Below the pieces are notes generated by a model that saw only the letters and a list, made by a program, of their open reading frames with translations, was not told the origin of the DNA and did no database searches. From the NCBI GenBank assembly GCA_028687975.1, contig JAQTZD010000020.1:1-35955 (forward strand): a stretch of DNA of 35,955 bases, given 5' to 3'. Positions within the stretch are counted from its first letter, which is position 1. Each line of letters begins with the position of its first letter. The DNA is from Sediminibacterium sp. GTDB taxonomy: Bacteria > Bacteroidota > Bacteroidia > Chitinophagales > Chitinophagaceae. Shown here one piece after another: positions 27,038 through 35,219 of the stretch. The position numbers were made by a program, and so were the translations under genes.

Positions 27038-27445
27038 ATGGAGTATAATAAATTGATTTCGGTTACCGGAATGAGCGGTTTGTTCGAATTAGTGAGCAGT
27101 AAAAATGATGGGGCAATTTTAAGATCGCTGGAAGATAAAACCACCAAATTTGTCAGCAGTCGTATTCATAATTTCTCCCATCTGGAGAGTATAGAAGTAT
27201 ATACCATTCGTGAAAACGTGAATCTGGTAGATATTTTTAAGGCCATGCAGGCCAGCAGTGAAAGTCTGCCCAACGAAAAAGATCCTGCTGCTGTAAAAGC
27301 TTATTTTCAGAAAGCTTACCCCGACATGGACTTCGATCGTGTATACGCCAGTGATATGAAGAAAATGGTAAAATGGTATGGCGTACTGAAGGCAAACGAT
27401 ATTGAACCTAAACTTTCCGAACAGGAAGAAGCCGAAGAAGCCTGA
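27038..27445 (+). CDS. DUF5606-family small cytoplasmic protein
   Basis: 135 residues without signal peptide or membrane segment. The N-terminal part (NKLISVTGMSGLFELVSSKN, then a strand-rich stretch with IEVYTIRENVNLVDIFKAM) fits the DUF5606 family, which is conserved in Bacteroidota and has no known function. The middle (about 85-115) is helical with the conserved-looking FQKAYPDMDFDRVYASDMKK, and the tail is acidic (EQEEAEEA). The upstream sequence has ttactttg at 27012-27019, one mismatch from the -7 consensus, so it may have its own promoter. An inverted repeat follows 13 bases after the stop. Confidence 0.82.
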   Translation: MEYNKLISVTGMSGLFELVSSKNDGAILRSLEDKTTKFVSSRIHNFSHLESIEVYTIRENVNLVDIFKAMQASSESLPNEKDPAAVKAYFQKAYPDMDFDRVYASDMKKMVKWYGVLKANDIEPKLSEQEEAEEA

Positions 27446-27458
27446 CACCTGTAACTAC

Positions 27459-27510
27459 GTCCATAGCCATTGGCAAAATAAATTAAAACTATTGCCCACT
27501 GGCTATGGAC
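27459..27510 (+). repeat. 52-base imperfect inverted repeat after the DUF5606 gene
   Basis: The left arm (27459-27476, gtccatagccattggcaa) pairs with the right arm (27492-27510, ttgcccactggctatggac) with one mismatch and one bulge; the loop is a 15-base AT stretch. The hairpin is stable but is not followed by a clear T-run, so it may be a weak terminator, an operator, or a mRNA-stabilising element. Confidence 0.7.
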
Positions 27511-27530
27511 TCTAGTACTTTCTATCCTTA

Positions 27531-27557
27531 ACTTGTGCCACCAATAATTGCACAAGT
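27531..27557 (+). promoter_or_regulatory. Small hairpin abutting the GH3-fusion start codon
   Basis: acttgtgc (27531-27538) and gcacaagt (27550-27557) form a perfect 8-bp stem with an 11-base loop. The right arm ends at the base before the ATG at 27558, so the stem would cover the ribosome-binding region if transcribed. Confidence 0.5.
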
Positions 27558-30527
27558 ATGAAAAAATGGATTGCAGCTTTATTGCTGACCACCATCTGCT
27601 ATCAAACCACAGAAGCACAGAAATTTTACGAAGAAACACCCGAGGCCAAAAAATGGGTGAAGAAACAGTTTCGCAAACTCAATAAGGATCAGCGTATTGC
27701 CCAGCTGATGATCATTCGGGCACACAGCAACCTGGGCGAAAAGCATATTGCAGAAGTCACCAACCTGATTAAAACCTACAATGTTGGCGGGCTTTGCTTT
27801 TTCCAGGGAGGCCCTGTACGCCAGGCCCTGTTGACCAACCAATATCAGGCCCTTGCCAAAACACCACTCATGATCAGCATAGACGGAGAATGGGGGCTGG
27901 GTATGCGGCTGGACAGTGTCATCAATTATCCCCGTCAACTGATGATGGGTGCCGTAAACGACGCAGCACTGATTCTCGAATTCGGAAAAGCCGTGGGCGA
28001 ACAATGCAAACGCCTGGGTATCCAGGTAAACTATGCACCCGATATTGATGTAAACAACAACCCCATGAATCCTGTGATCAACGACAGGAGTTTTGGCGAA
28101 GACAAATACAAAGTAGCCTTATACGGCAAAGCCTATATGCAGGGCATGCAGGACGTGGGTGTAATGGCCACTGGTAAACATTTCCCGGGTCATGGAGATG
28201 TAGCGGTAGACAGCCATTATGATTTACCGGTTATCCATAAAACAAGGGCGCAGCTGGACTCTCTGGAACTATATCCGTTCCGGGAACTCATCAATGCAGG
28301 ATTGGGAAGTATGATGATTGCCCATTTGTACATTCCATCCATCGACACAACTGCCAACCTGGCCAGTACCCTTTCCAGAAAAAATGTAACCGACCTGCTC
28401 AAAACCGAGCTTGGATTTAAGGGGCTTACTTTCACCGATGCCCTCGAAATGAAAGGGGTTACCAAATTTTTCCCTTCCGGCGAAGCATCCGTACAGGCCT
28501 TGATTGCGGGTAACGATATGCTTTGTCTTCCGGGAGATGTGCCCGGAGCCATCCAAAAAATCAAGGAAGCCATTAAGGAAGGCAGACTGAACTGGGACGC
28601 CATCAATGCAAGTGTAAAGAAAATATTACTGGCCAAATACCACCTTGGTTTAAACAACCTTCAACCGGTTGATACAAGCAATCTGGTGAACGACCTGAAT
28701 AAGCATACCAACCGGATCAGAACCCTCCTGAGTAAAAACGCAATTACTTTATTACGGAAAAGCAACCTGCAGGCTTTCCCGCTGGTAAAGGGAAAGAAGA
28801 TTGCCTATATTTCTGTAGGCGCGGCAGGACTCAATACGATTGCAGCTAAATTCGGAAAGGAATTGAATGCAGATGTATATCAATTTGGGGCTAAAGCAGC
28901 CATCGGCAAACAACTGATGGACGATCAGAATGCCAGTGTGATTCCTGCCGACAAATCCGACAGTGCTTCAGCAAAAACGCTGATCAGAACAATCCGAAGC
29001 AAGGGCTATGATGCTGTAATCATTGGCATGCACAATTACAGTCGCAGACCTGCCAATAATTACGGCATCAGCAACGCAACAGTATATCTGCTGAACCAGT
29101 TACAGGAAGACAAAACCATTACTTTATTCTTTGGGAATCCATATGCCATCAGTAACTGCAATTACGCAACCAATCTACTGGCCTGTTACGAAGACGATGA
29201 TATTACCCAGCTGGCAGCATTTGATGTACTTACAGGCGAAAACGAAGCAAAGGGCATATTGCCTGTTACGGTTTCTCCCGACCTGAAATTTGGCCGTACG
29301 ACTACATTCAACAGTTATTTTCCGGAAGTAAATCCGGAATTTGCCGGTTTCAATAGCAGCAAACTGGAAGCCATCGATGAAATTGCGAGTGAGGCAGTAT
29401 CAAAAGGAGCCATACCAGGTTGTGTGGTACTGGTGGCCCGGAAAGGCAGGATCGCCTACCACAAGGCATTCGGGCATACCAATTTTGACGAAAATGAGCC
29501 CATCAGTTCGTCTATGATTTATGACCTGGCCTCTGTAACCAAAATATCGGCCACTACCGTTTCTATCATGAAACTGTACGACGAAGGGAAGGTGGCTTTG
29601 GAAAAAACCCTGGGAGATTACTTGCCCTGGGTGAAAGGAACAGACAAGGCCGGCATCACTGTGAAGGAGGTTCTCCTGCATCAGGGCGGACTTACCCCTT
29701 TTATTCCTTTCTACAGGGAGTTGATCGATTCTGCAACAGGCAATCCCTTACCTGCTTATTTTTCTGCCACTGCAAATGACAGATTCTCCACCAGGGTAGC
29801 AGAAAACCTGTATCTCCGGAACGACTGGCAAGACAGCCTGCACGCCAGGATTCTGCGCAGCAGGGTAAAAGACGCCGGCAAATACATTTACAGCGACAAC
29901 GACTTCATTTTCCTCGGAAAAATAGTAGAAGCGGTTAGTAGATTAACCCTCAGTGAATATGTAGAACAACATTTCTATCAGCCGTTGCACATGACTACCA
30001 CCGGATTTACACCGCGAACACACCATACCCTCGCATCCATCGTACCCACCGAAGAGGAAAAACATTTCCGCCGGCAACTGATCAGGGGTGATGTGCATGA
30101 TGAAGGCGCTTCGCTATTTGGCGGTGTGGCAGGTCATGCCGGACTGTTCAGCAATGCCTATGACCTGGCACAATTGTACCAGCTGCTGCTGAACGGGGGT
30201 GTTCTGAACGGAAAAAGGCTGCTCAAAGAAGAAACAGTGAAATTATTTACTGCCTACAACAGTGAGGTCAGCCGCAGGGGACTCGGATTCGACAAGCCGG
30301 AAAAAGACAACGCCACCCGGAAAGAGGCCTACCCTTCCAGATCGGTATCTCCCAAAACCTTCGGTCATACCGGATTTACCGGCACCTGCGTTTGGGTAGA
30401 CCCGGAAAAAGACCTGATTTACATCTTCCTGTCGAACAGGGTAACCCCTACCAGGAACAACAATAAATTCGGGCAAATGAATATCCGCCCCAGAATCCAG
30501 GAAGCCATTTACCAGGCTTTACAATAA
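27558..30527 (+). CDS. Glycoside hydrolase family 3 / serine beta-lactamase-fold fusion protein, periplasmic
   Basis: 989 residues with a signal peptide (about 1-20, ending TTEAQ). Residues about 30-375 are a GH3 TIM barrel of the NagZ type: KHFPGHGD at 207-214 with DSH at 218-220 (the His-Asp acid/base loop of beta-N-acetylglucosaminidases) and FTDALEMKG with Asp294 as candidate nucleophile. Residues about 380-570 are a GH3 C-terminal-like domain. Residues about 590-985 are a class C beta-lactamase/PBP-like serine hydrolase with S659-V-T-K662, Y778-S-D and H937-T-G. The fusion would join cleavage of GlcNAc-containing muropeptides with a penicillin-binding-protein-like amidase, esterase or peptidase, pointing to cell-wall turnover (inference). 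Fusions of this type are known in Bacteroidota. Confidence 0.93.
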   Translation: MKKWIAALLLTTICYQTTEAQKFYEETPEAKKWVKKQFRKLNKDQRIAQLMIIRAHSNLGEKHIAEVTNLIKTYNVGGLCFFQGGPVRQALLTNQYQALAKTPLMISIDGEWGLGMRLDSVINYPRQLMMGAVNDAALILEFGKAVGEQCKRLGIQVNYAPDIDVNNNPMNPVINDRSFGEDKYKVALYGKAYMQGMQDVGVMATGKHFPGHGDVAVDSHYDLPVIHKTRAQLDSLELYPFRELINAGLGSMMIAHLYIPSIDTTANLASTLSRKNVTDLLKTELGFKGLTFTDALEMKGVTKFFPSGEASVQALIAGNDMLCLPGDVPGAIQKIKEAIKEGRLNWDAINASVKKILLAKYHLGLNNLQPVDTSNLVNDLNKHTNRIRTLLSKNAITLLRKSNLQAFPLVKGKKIAYISVGAAGLNTIAAKFGKELNADVYQFGAKAAIGKQLMDDQNASVIPADKSDSASAKTLIRTIRSKGYDAVIIGMHNYSRRPANNYGISNATVYLLNQLQEDKTITLFFGNPYAISNCNYATNLLACYEDDDITQLAAFDVLTGENEAKGILPVTVSPDLKFGRTTTFNSYFPEVNPEFAGFNSSKLEAIDEIASEAVSKGAIPGCVVLVARKGRIAYHKAFGHTNFDENEPISSSMIYDLASVTKISATTVSIMKLYDEGKVALEKTLGDYLPWVKGTDKAGITVKEVLLHQGGLTPFIPFYRELIDSATGNPLPAYFSATANDRFSTRVAENLYLRNDWQDSLHARILRSRVKDAGKYIYSDNDFIFLGKIVEAVSRLTLSEYVEQHFYQPLHMTTTGFTPRTHHTLASIVPTEEEKHFRRQLIRGDVHDEGASLFGGVAGHAGLFSNAYDLAQLYQLLLNGGVLNGKRLLKEETVKLFTAYNSEVSRRGLGFDKPEKDNATRKEAYPSRSVSPKTFGHTGFTGTCVWVDPEKDLIYIFLSNRVTPTRNNNKFGQMNIRPRIQEAIYQALQ

Positions 30528-30545
30528 GCTTCACAATCCCATATG

Positions 30546-30589
30546 ATCAGATTAATAAGTGATGTTCTATCTTCACTTATTAATCTGAT
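30546..30589 (+). repeat. Perfect 17-bp inverted repeat just before the DUF4836-like gene
   Basis: atcagattaataagtga (30546-30562) and its exact reverse complement (30573-30589) enclose a 10-base loop. The right arm ends 3 bases before the ATG at 30593 and 19 bases separate the left arm from the GH3-fusion stop. There is no T-run, and the arms are AT-rich, so an operator or translation-controlling hairpin is as likely as a terminator. Confidence 0.8.
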
Positions 30590-30592
30590 TGT

Positions 30593-32323
30593 ATGAGTAT
30601 CCGTTTCCACCACCTGATCCTGACAGTTTTATTTGCCGGAACGTTGATTTCCTGCAAGAACAATGCACCTGAAGAAACCCGGCTTATACCCGGCGATGCA
30701 CTGGCAGTTGTAACAATCGACCCCAATGCCCTGACGGAAAAACTCCAGAACGGAGGCATCAGCATCGACTCTGTTATCGGAAGAATTTTTGAAAAAGATC
30801 CCACCGCTGCAAAGGATCGGAAATCGTTGGAGGAATTCAGAAAAAATGCAGGTTTCGACTGGACCAAACCCATCCATTTTTTTGTAGTCCGCAAGCAGGC
30901 TCCCGACAATACCAATATCAGCATCATGACGGTGCTCGCCAGTTTATCGGACACCAGCAAACTACTTGCATTTATCCGCTCAGGAGAGCATACCGGCGAT
31001 CATAAAATTATACGGGAGAAATTGTTCAGTTATATTGAACAGGGTCCGGGCAACATGATTGCCTGGAATCAGAACCATATTATTTCCATATTCTATCAGC
31101 ATCCGGTTAAGCCATACTATGATACGGCTAAAATGAAATTCATTATTCCCGAACGCCCAAACTACAGTAAGGAGATGCTGTCTGAAGTGGTTAAAATGTT
31201 TTCTCAGAAAGACAAAGAATCCATACGAAACGTAAAAGGATTCAGTGAAATGTTTAAGACAAAGGCCGAGGGGTATTTGTTCAGCGCTACCGACCACCTG
31301 CCAGGTTCCTTTTCGGCCATGCCACTACAGCTTCCCAAACTGGAAGAAATGGTAAAAGGAAATCATACAGCAGCCACTCTTGCATTTGAAGATGGCAAAA
31401 TCATCATGAACGCAGTTACCCATATCAATAAACCATTGGGAAATATTCTAAAAAAATATGCAGGCCCTACCGTTCAGTTTTCGCTCACAGACCATTACCC
31501 TTCTCAAAACATCAACGGCATTGTGCTCGCCTCCTTTAACCCTGAAATTTTTGGGGGATTACTGAAACAACTGGAAGTAGAAGGGCTGGTAAATGAATTC
31601 ATGAAAAAATCGGAAATCTCCAGCCAGGACTTTTACGGGTCTATGAAAGGAGACATTGCATTAATTGTTTCTGATTTGGGAATGGCCAATACAGAACCTC
31701 AATTCAGAGATGATGAACTTTTTCTTGTGAAGCGAAAACCGACCGGAAAAATGATCCTGAATATTCCGGTGGAAAACAAGGAAAGCTTCCTGAAGCTTAT
31801 GAACAAAGCGGCAGCCATGGGTACGGTGTACAAGGAAGGAAACAATTATAAGGGCAGTGATCTGATCAGAACCCTCGGATTTTACCTGCAGGCCAATGAA
31901 CAGCAACTGATACTGGCAAGCGATTCCATTACCTGTCAGCAATACCTGCTGGGCACGGCAAAGGCCAATATCAGTGAGGAAGTAAAAGCACATTTCAACG
32001 GAAAATCAACTGCATTTTATTTCAATATTGCCAATACAATCGGAGGATTCATCAAAGATTCTACCAGCAACTATTATCAATCATTGCTTACCGCTAAGAA
32101 TACGGTAAAAGACATCAGGGGAAGCTCGGATAATTTTTCAGACGGAAAAATAAAGGCAGTTATTGAACTGAGAATGCAAAATGAAAAACAAAACAGCCTG
32201 GTAACACTCACCAGCCTTTTTGCCGATATTGCCGTGGACGCAAGGCAGGTAGCCAAAAAAGAGAAGGAGCTGGAAGAAAAAATGTTCCCCTCCGGAATTC
32301 CTGCAGTAATCAGGGCCAATTAA
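30593..32323 (+). CDS. DUF4836-like lipoprotein
   Basis: 576 residues. The N-terminus is a lipoprotein signal with lipobox TLISC (Cys21). It is followed by the family-typical RLIPGDALAVVTIDPNAL and repeated alpha/beta segments in which hydrophobic strands alternate with helices. The central part contains YLFSATDH and NINGIVLASFNPE, and the C-terminus is a charged helix (VAKKEKELEEKMFP). DUF4836 proteins are Bacteroidota envelope lipoproteins of unknown function; assignment is by recalled pattern. The downstream ABC ATPase starts 9 bases after the stop, so the lipoprotein may be a periplasmic partner of that transporter (inference from context). A 17-bp inverted repeat touches its start. Confidence 0.72.
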   Translation: MSIRFHHLILTVLFAGTLISCKNNAPEETRLIPGDALAVVTIDPNALTEKLQNGGISIDSVIGRIFEKDPTAAKDRKSLEEFRKNAGFDWTKPIHFFVVRKQAPDNTNISIMTVLASLSDTSKLLAFIRSGEHTGDHKIIREKLFSYIEQGPGNMIAWNQNHIISIFYQHPVKPYYDTAKMKFIIPERPNYSKEMLSEVVKMFSQKDKESIRNVKGFSEMFKTKAEGYLFSATDHLPGSFSAMPLQLPKLEEMVKGNHTAATLAFEDGKIIMNAVTHINKPLGNILKKYAGPTVQFSLTDHYPSQNINGIVLASFNPEIFGGLLKQLEVEGLVNEFMKKSEISSQDFYGSMKGDIALIVSDLGMANTEPQFRDDELFLVKRKPTGKMILNIPVENKESFLKLMNKAAAMGTVYKEGNNYKGSDLIRTLGFYLQANEQQLILASDSITCQQYLLGTAKANISEEVKAHFNGKSTAFYFNIANTIGGFIKDSTSNYYQSLLTAKNTVKDIRGSSDNFSDGKIKAVIELRMQNEKQNSLVTLTSLFADIAVDARQVAKKEKELEEKMFPSGIPAVIRAN

Positions 32324-32332
32324 TAACCCGAG

Positions 32333-32977
32333 ATGCTCACACTGAACAATCTGATGCCGGATCCGCTTCGGGAAAGACTTTCCGGAAAAACCTCTTCCGT
32401 CTGGAATTGTACGGTACAATTTGAGCCGGGAGAATGGGTTAATATAACAGCTCCAAGCGGTACCGGAAAAACCACTTTCATACACATCCTGTATGGCCTG
32501 AGGAAGGATTATTCCGGAACTGTGTTATTCAACCAAACAGATTTACGCTCACTGGATCCGGATGCGCTGGCTACCGTAAGGCAGCAAAAAATCAGTATCA
32601 TTTTTCAAGACCTGAAACTATTCCCTCATTTAACTGTAAGAGAGAACATAGAACTGAAAAGGATTTTACAGGAACCGTATTGTGATGCCGAGCAGGTAAC
32701 AGCAATGGCAGAGCAACTTGGAATTGCCGGCATACTCAATCAGCCGGCAGCCATCTGCAGTTATGGCGAACAGCAAAGGGCATGTATCATTCGTGCATTG
32801 GTGCAGCCTTTTGAATGGCTGATTATGGATGAACCATTCAGTCATCTGGATATAGACAATATTAAGAAAGCGGCAGCGCTGATTGCCGAAGAATGCAAGC
32901 GCAGAAGAGCAGGCTTTATTGTTACCGATCTGGATGAAAACAATCTGTTTCCATACACCCATAAACTTCATTTGTAA
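32333..32977 (+). CDS. ABC transporter ATP-binding protein (LolD/FtsE/MacB-like)
   Basis: 214 residues, a single nucleotide-binding domain. Walker A is PSGTGKTT (41-48), the Q-loop is Gln92 (IIFQDLKLFP), the signature is CSYGEQQR (142-149), Walker B is WLIMDEP (162-168) with catalytic Glu167, and the D-loop is SHLD (170-173). The H-loop position, normally VTHD, reads VTDLD (198-202), so the switch histidine is replaced by Asp199. It is short at the C-terminus. It energises the permease encoded immediately downstream: its TAA (32975-32977) is directly followed by that ATG. Together they resemble LolCDE, FtsEX or MacB-type envelope transporters that extract or act on lipoproteins or signal to periplasmic hydrolases. 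Substrate unknown. Confidence 0.9.
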   Translation: MLTLNNLMPDPLRERLSGKTSSVWNCTVQFEPGEWVNITAPSGTGKTTFIHILYGLRKDYSGTVLFNQTDLRSLDPDALATVRQQKISIIFQDLKLFPHLTVRENIELKRILQEPYCDAEQVTAMAEQLGIAGILNQPAAICSYGEQQRACIIRALVQPFEWLIMDEPFSHLDIDNIKKAAALIAEECKRRRAGFIVTDLDENNLFPYTHKLHL

Positions 32978-34168
32978 ATGACTCCGCTGGCCAGCCTATT
33001 AAAAAAACTGATTCGCAACAGTGCCGGGCACATCCGGTACACAGTGGCCATTATGGGGTTATCCATTGCAGTTTTTTTATTGCTTGCTGCCGTACAGATT
33101 CAGGTAAATTACAATGAATTGCTGCATAGCCGGCACAACCGCGACAGCATTGCCAATTTTCTGGTAATCAACAAGCAACTCACCGACGCCAGCTTAGGTA
33201 AAACAGCCCTGGAAGATTCGGTTATTCAGGATATCCGTGCACAATCTTTTGTTCAATCTGTAGGCATGCTTACACCCGGCAGGTTCAGGGCCAGCATACA
33301 GAGCAAGAGCGATCGTTTCCCTTTTTATACGGATATTTCGTTCGAATCGGTGCCGGGGGCATTTATTGATGTAAGCGGAATTGAGTGGACCTGGAAGGAA
33401 ACTGCATCCTATGTACCGGTCATTATTCCGAATACTTTTCTGGACATGTACAACTTCCAGTTTTCCCTTTCCCAAAACCTGCCACAGCTTACCCCGGATA
33501 TTGTAAAGATGCTCCTTTTCACTATAACCGTTTACGGGCCAAAGGGAACAGCTACATTCAATGGAAAAATTGTGGGTTTCAGTGATCGGATATCGTCCAT
33601 GCTTGTACCCACAGAATTCATGGACTGGGGTAACCGGAATTTTGCTACAGAGCAAATCAAAAATCCGTCGCGACTCATCATTCGAACCGAAGATCCGGGT
33701 AATCCTGCCTTAACAGACTACCTCCGCAAACATGGGTTAACAACCGATGCAGAAAAAACAAGGTTCAGCAAATACAGAAAGATCGTAGACACTGTAGTGG
33801 CCATATCGGGCATCAGCGGAGCGCTGATGCTGTTGTTCGCCTTATTGATTTTCACCTTATTTATACAACTCACCATTGCCTCCTGTAAAGAAGAAATCAA
33901 TCTGCTGATCACCCTTGGCGCATCGCCGGGTCAGCTCAGCCGGTTTTTGATGAATCGTTTTTTTCCTCCCAATGCATGGATGATCACTATTTCGTTTGCT
34001 GCGCTGGGCTTATTGCAGTTTTTCCTGAGCCGTTATCTTCAACAACAGCAAGTGGCTATTTCCGGTATCATTTCGGTTTATACGCTGGGGGCAGCAATTT
34101 TACTCGGCTTGCTGATCTGGTGGGCAAACAGGAAAACCATCCGAAACTATATTTATCCCGGATCATGA
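32978..34168 (+). CDS. FtsX/LolC-like ABC transporter permease
   Basis: 396 residues with the four-helix type VII ABC topology: TM1 about 20-43, a large periplasmic domain about 44-270, TM2 about 272-305, TM3 about 328-352 and TM4 about 358-383. Between TM2 and TM3 lies EEINLLITLGASPGQLSRFL, the cytoplasmic coupling helix typical of FtsX/LolC/MacB permeases. Size and topology are closer to LolC/LolE (about 400 residues) than to FtsX (about 300). It pairs with the ATPase directly upstream with zero spacing. Its stop is 7 bases from the convergent signalling gene. Such transporters use mechanotransmission rather than classical transport (family knowledge). Confidence 0.88.
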   Translation: MTPLASLLKKLIRNSAGHIRYTVAIMGLSIAVFLLLAAVQIQVNYNELLHSRHNRDSIANFLVINKQLTDASLGKTALEDSVIQDIRAQSFVQSVGMLTPGRFRASIQSKSDRFPFYTDISFESVPGAFIDVSGIEWTWKETASYVPVIIPNTFLDMYNFQFSLSQNLPQLTPDIVKMLLFTITVYGPKGTATFNGKIVGFSDRISSMLVPTEFMDWGNRNFATEQIKNPSRLIIRTEDPGNPALTDYLRKHGLTTDAEKTRFSKYRKIVDTVVAISGISGALMLLFALLIFTLFIQLTIASCKEEINLLITLGASPGQLSRFLMNRFFPPNAWMITISFAALGLLQFFLSRYLQQQQVAISGIISVYTLGAAILLGLLIWWANRKTIRNYIYPGS

Positions 34169-34175
34169 TTCTTCT

Positions 34176-35219
34176 TTACTGGTGTAGCATTTCCTTTACA
34201 AGTTCCAGTGAAAGTGGCTTGGTGATGTAATCCACCACGGTTTCGTATTTTCTGGCCTTTTTACGATCACCTGTATCAATGGAGGAAGATAGCACTACAA
34301 CACTGGACTGTACCAGGAAACGTTTGTATTTGTCCAGGAACTCCCACCCGCTGCTGTGCGGAAAGTTCACGTCGAGCAGAATCAGGAAATCACCTTTAAG
34401 ATCATTGTCTTCCAGAAAGCGGAGTGCATCATGTACATCGGTGAAAATGCTTATTTCAATATCCGGGGCAATATTATAAATCAACCGTTGGTTGATAATA
34501 TTTGTTAAGTCATCGTCGTCTATAATAACAATCCTGCTGTAATTGTATAAGCGACTGTCTGTTTTAAAAAAAGCATCACTCTGGTTAAACGACAGTTTAT
34601 GATTGATTTTAAAAATGGTGCTGTTGATTACCTGAATAGACATACGGGCTCCGGCGATCAGGTCTCTTCTCTCCTCCTCAGTTATAAAACGATTATCCAG
34701 CAATTGAATGATAGACTGAATTTTAGCATATTCATGCCGCAGTTCATGAGAAGTAATAAAAGAAAGTTCTCTGAGGGTTTTGTCGCTTTTCTTCTGTTGC
34801 TGTTCGTACCAGAATTTATCGGTGATATCAAATAAAACACCCATCAGCAGTATTTGTTGATCCGAACCGGTAATTTGTCTTGTTTGCAGATTGTAAAAAC
34901 GTACATCATCCCTCGTACACAGAATACGGATATTTACCCCTTCCGGATCCTGGCAAGTTTGTTCTCCTGTGATCAATAAATTTTTCTGCAGCAGTTGCCT
35001 GTCGTCTTCGTGTACAATCAGATTGAATACGGATACTGAAACAGGCAAATCGGTCTCTTCCGGAAGTTTCAGAATATGTAGCATTAAATGATTGCAGCAA
35101 ACAAATTGCTGTTCGGCGGGGTCATATACAAAAACAGCATCATGGGTTTGCATGAAAAAAGCTTCAAGAAAATGCAGCTTGTCGAAGGTGTTTTTCTTCG
35201 AAATTGTAGTGAAATTCAT
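34176..35219 (-). CDS. PAS - DHp - receiver signalling protein without a kinase ATPase domain
   Basis: 347 residues, cytoplasmic, no membrane segment. A PAS domain covers about 15-135 (THDAVFVYDPAEQQFVCCN ... LFDITD). A coiled linker leads to a DHp-like helical pair (about 145-210) with the H-box SHELRHEYAKIQ, phospho-acceptor candidate His158. In place of the HATPase_c domain there is a direct step to a receiver domain (228-347): acidic pocket D234-D237 (IIDDDD), phospho-acceptor Asp283 (LILLDVNFP), Ser311 and Lys334 (ITKP). It cannot phosphorylate itself if this start and end are right, so it may act as a phospho-relay or scaffold for a separate kinase, or sense through PAS and respond by REC. 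No DNA-binding output domain exists. Confidence 0.85.
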   Translation of the reverse strand: MNFTTISKKNTFDKLHFLEAFFMQTHDAVFVYDPAEQQFVCCNHLMLHILKLPEETDLPVSVSVFNLIVHEDDRQLLQKNLLITGEQTCQDPEGVNIRILCTRDDVRFYNLQTRQITGSDQQILLMGVLFDITDKFWYEQQQKKSDKTLRELSFITSHELRHEYAKIQSIIQLLDNRFITEEERRDLIAGARMSIQVINSTIFKINHKLSFNQSDAFFKTDSRLYNYSRIVIIDDDDLTNIINQRLIYNIAPDIEISIFTDVHDALRFLEDNDLKGDFLILLDVNFPHSSGWEFLDKYKRFLVQSSVVVLSSSIDTGDRKKARKYETVVDYITKPLSLELVKEMLHQ

